Assembly: GCA_030634675.1 (NCBI GenBank)
Contig: DAOWAH010000103.1
Location: 1 to 6,329 of the forward strand
Length of the DNA stretch: 6,329 bases
Source: Fidelibacterota bacterium
GTDB taxonomy: Bacteria; Marinisomatota; Marinisomatia; Marinisomatales; TCS56
Reading direction: 5' to 3'
The notes under the pieces are model-generated. The model ran no database searches. It worked only from the letters and a program-made list of their open reading frames with translations, and had not been told where the DNA came from. Both the position numbers and the translations under genes were made by a program. Shown in pieces: positions 6,073 to 6,329 of the stretch (position 1 is its first letter; each line of letters starts with the position of its first letter).

Positions 6073-6329
6073 ATGATCGCGCGTGAAGGTCATAAAATAT
6101 TATTCGGTACGGCATTTGTTGTATTTTTATCAGGTTTGTTGATGATTATATTTCCAACCTCCCTTTGGAATATCATATTTATTGTAACGACTGTTTTTTT
6201 ATTATTCGCGCTATATTTTTTTCGCGATCCGCACCGGGTACGGCCTGAGGGAGATAATCTGGTTATTTCACCGGCAGACGGAAAAATTGTGCGTATCCAA
6301 AAAATTAACGATGACATTGTTGGAGAATC
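6073..6329 (+). CDS. psd: Phosphatidylserine decarboxylase, N-terminal part (3' end outside window)
   Basis: The first 85 residues of a membrane-associated, pyruvoyl-dependent enzyme that turns phosphatidylserine into phosphatidylethanolamine. The visible part has two hydrophobic stretches (about 9-28 and 31-50) followed by FFRDPHRVRP (49-58) and VISPADGKIV (64-73). FFRDPxRxxP and SPADG are hallmarks of the short (about 210-230 residue) Psd form. The self-cleavage Gly-Ser-Thr site that forms the pyruvoyl group lies beyond the window, so activity cannot be judged. The start ATG 6073 is 4 nt after the protease stop, with only a weak purine run upstream. The short form is similar to archaetidylserine decarboxylase, but Psd is the likely role in a bacterium. 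Its product is the acyl donor used by Lnt, encoded upstream in the same run of genes. Confidence 0.93.
   Translation, partial: MIAREGHKILFGTAFVVFLSGLLMIIFPTSLWNIIFIVTTVFLLFALYFFRDPHRVRPEGDNLVISPADGKIVRIQKINDDIVGE

Noticed and set aside
1..6329. Mobile elements, CRISPR arrays, tRNA/rRNA genes or defence genes
   Set aside because: No direct repeats with spacers, transposase or integrase motifs, terminal inverted repeats, or structured RNA signatures were seen; recognisable protein genes occupy nearly every base.

Overview
The window is a tightly packed, one-direction stretch of bacterial chromosome. Nine protein genes, all on the + strand, fill it almost completely; the two at the ends are cut by the window edges. 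I see no tRNA, rRNA, insertion sequence, CRISPR array, phage gene or terminator, and no non-coding stretch longer than 20 bases. Lnt, an HtrA-type periplasmic protease and Psd point to a diderm (Gram-negative) bacterium that makes lipoproteins and phosphatidylethanolamine. Base composition looks moderately AT-rich. The mixture of Shine-Dalgarno-led and leaderless-looking starts, together with a secreted protein resembling the DUF5683-type family, suggests the FCB side of the tree (Marinimicrobia, Calditrichota, KSB1 or similar). That placement is an inference of low confidence.

Layout. Positions 2-655: C-terminal regulatory part of a RelA/SpoT (p)ppGpp enzyme (helical, zinc-finger/Cys-rich and ACT domains). 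652-963: HU/IHF-type DNA-bending protein. 984-1397: RuvX/YqgF nuclease. 1394-2899: apolipoprotein N-acyltransferase Lnt. 2875-3516: secreted or membrane protein of unknown function. 3528-4253: EcfT/CbiQ-type transmembrane protein without visible ATPase or substrate-binding partner. 4240-4968: tRNA pseudouridine synthase TruA. 4965-6068: HtrA/DegP-family serine protease with one PDZ domain. 6073-6329: N-terminal part of phosphatidylserine decarboxylase.

Five of the eight gene junctions overlap (ATGA, GTGA, about 25 nt, about 14 nt, TTGA) and the other three gaps are 20, 11 and 4 nt. The set is therefore very probably one operon with much translational coupling, driven by a promoter upstream of the window. 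Two gene groups meet here: stringent response, nucleoid and nucleic-acid housekeeping (rel, HU, ruvX, truA) and envelope biogenesis or quality control (lnt, unknown secreted protein, htrA, psd). Psd makes phosphatidylethanolamine, the acyl donor used by Lnt, so those two are biochemically linked.

I found no convincing new defence or mobile system. The least explained items are the secreted protein at 2875-3516 and the solitary EcfT-like protein with altered coupling motifs at 3528-4253.
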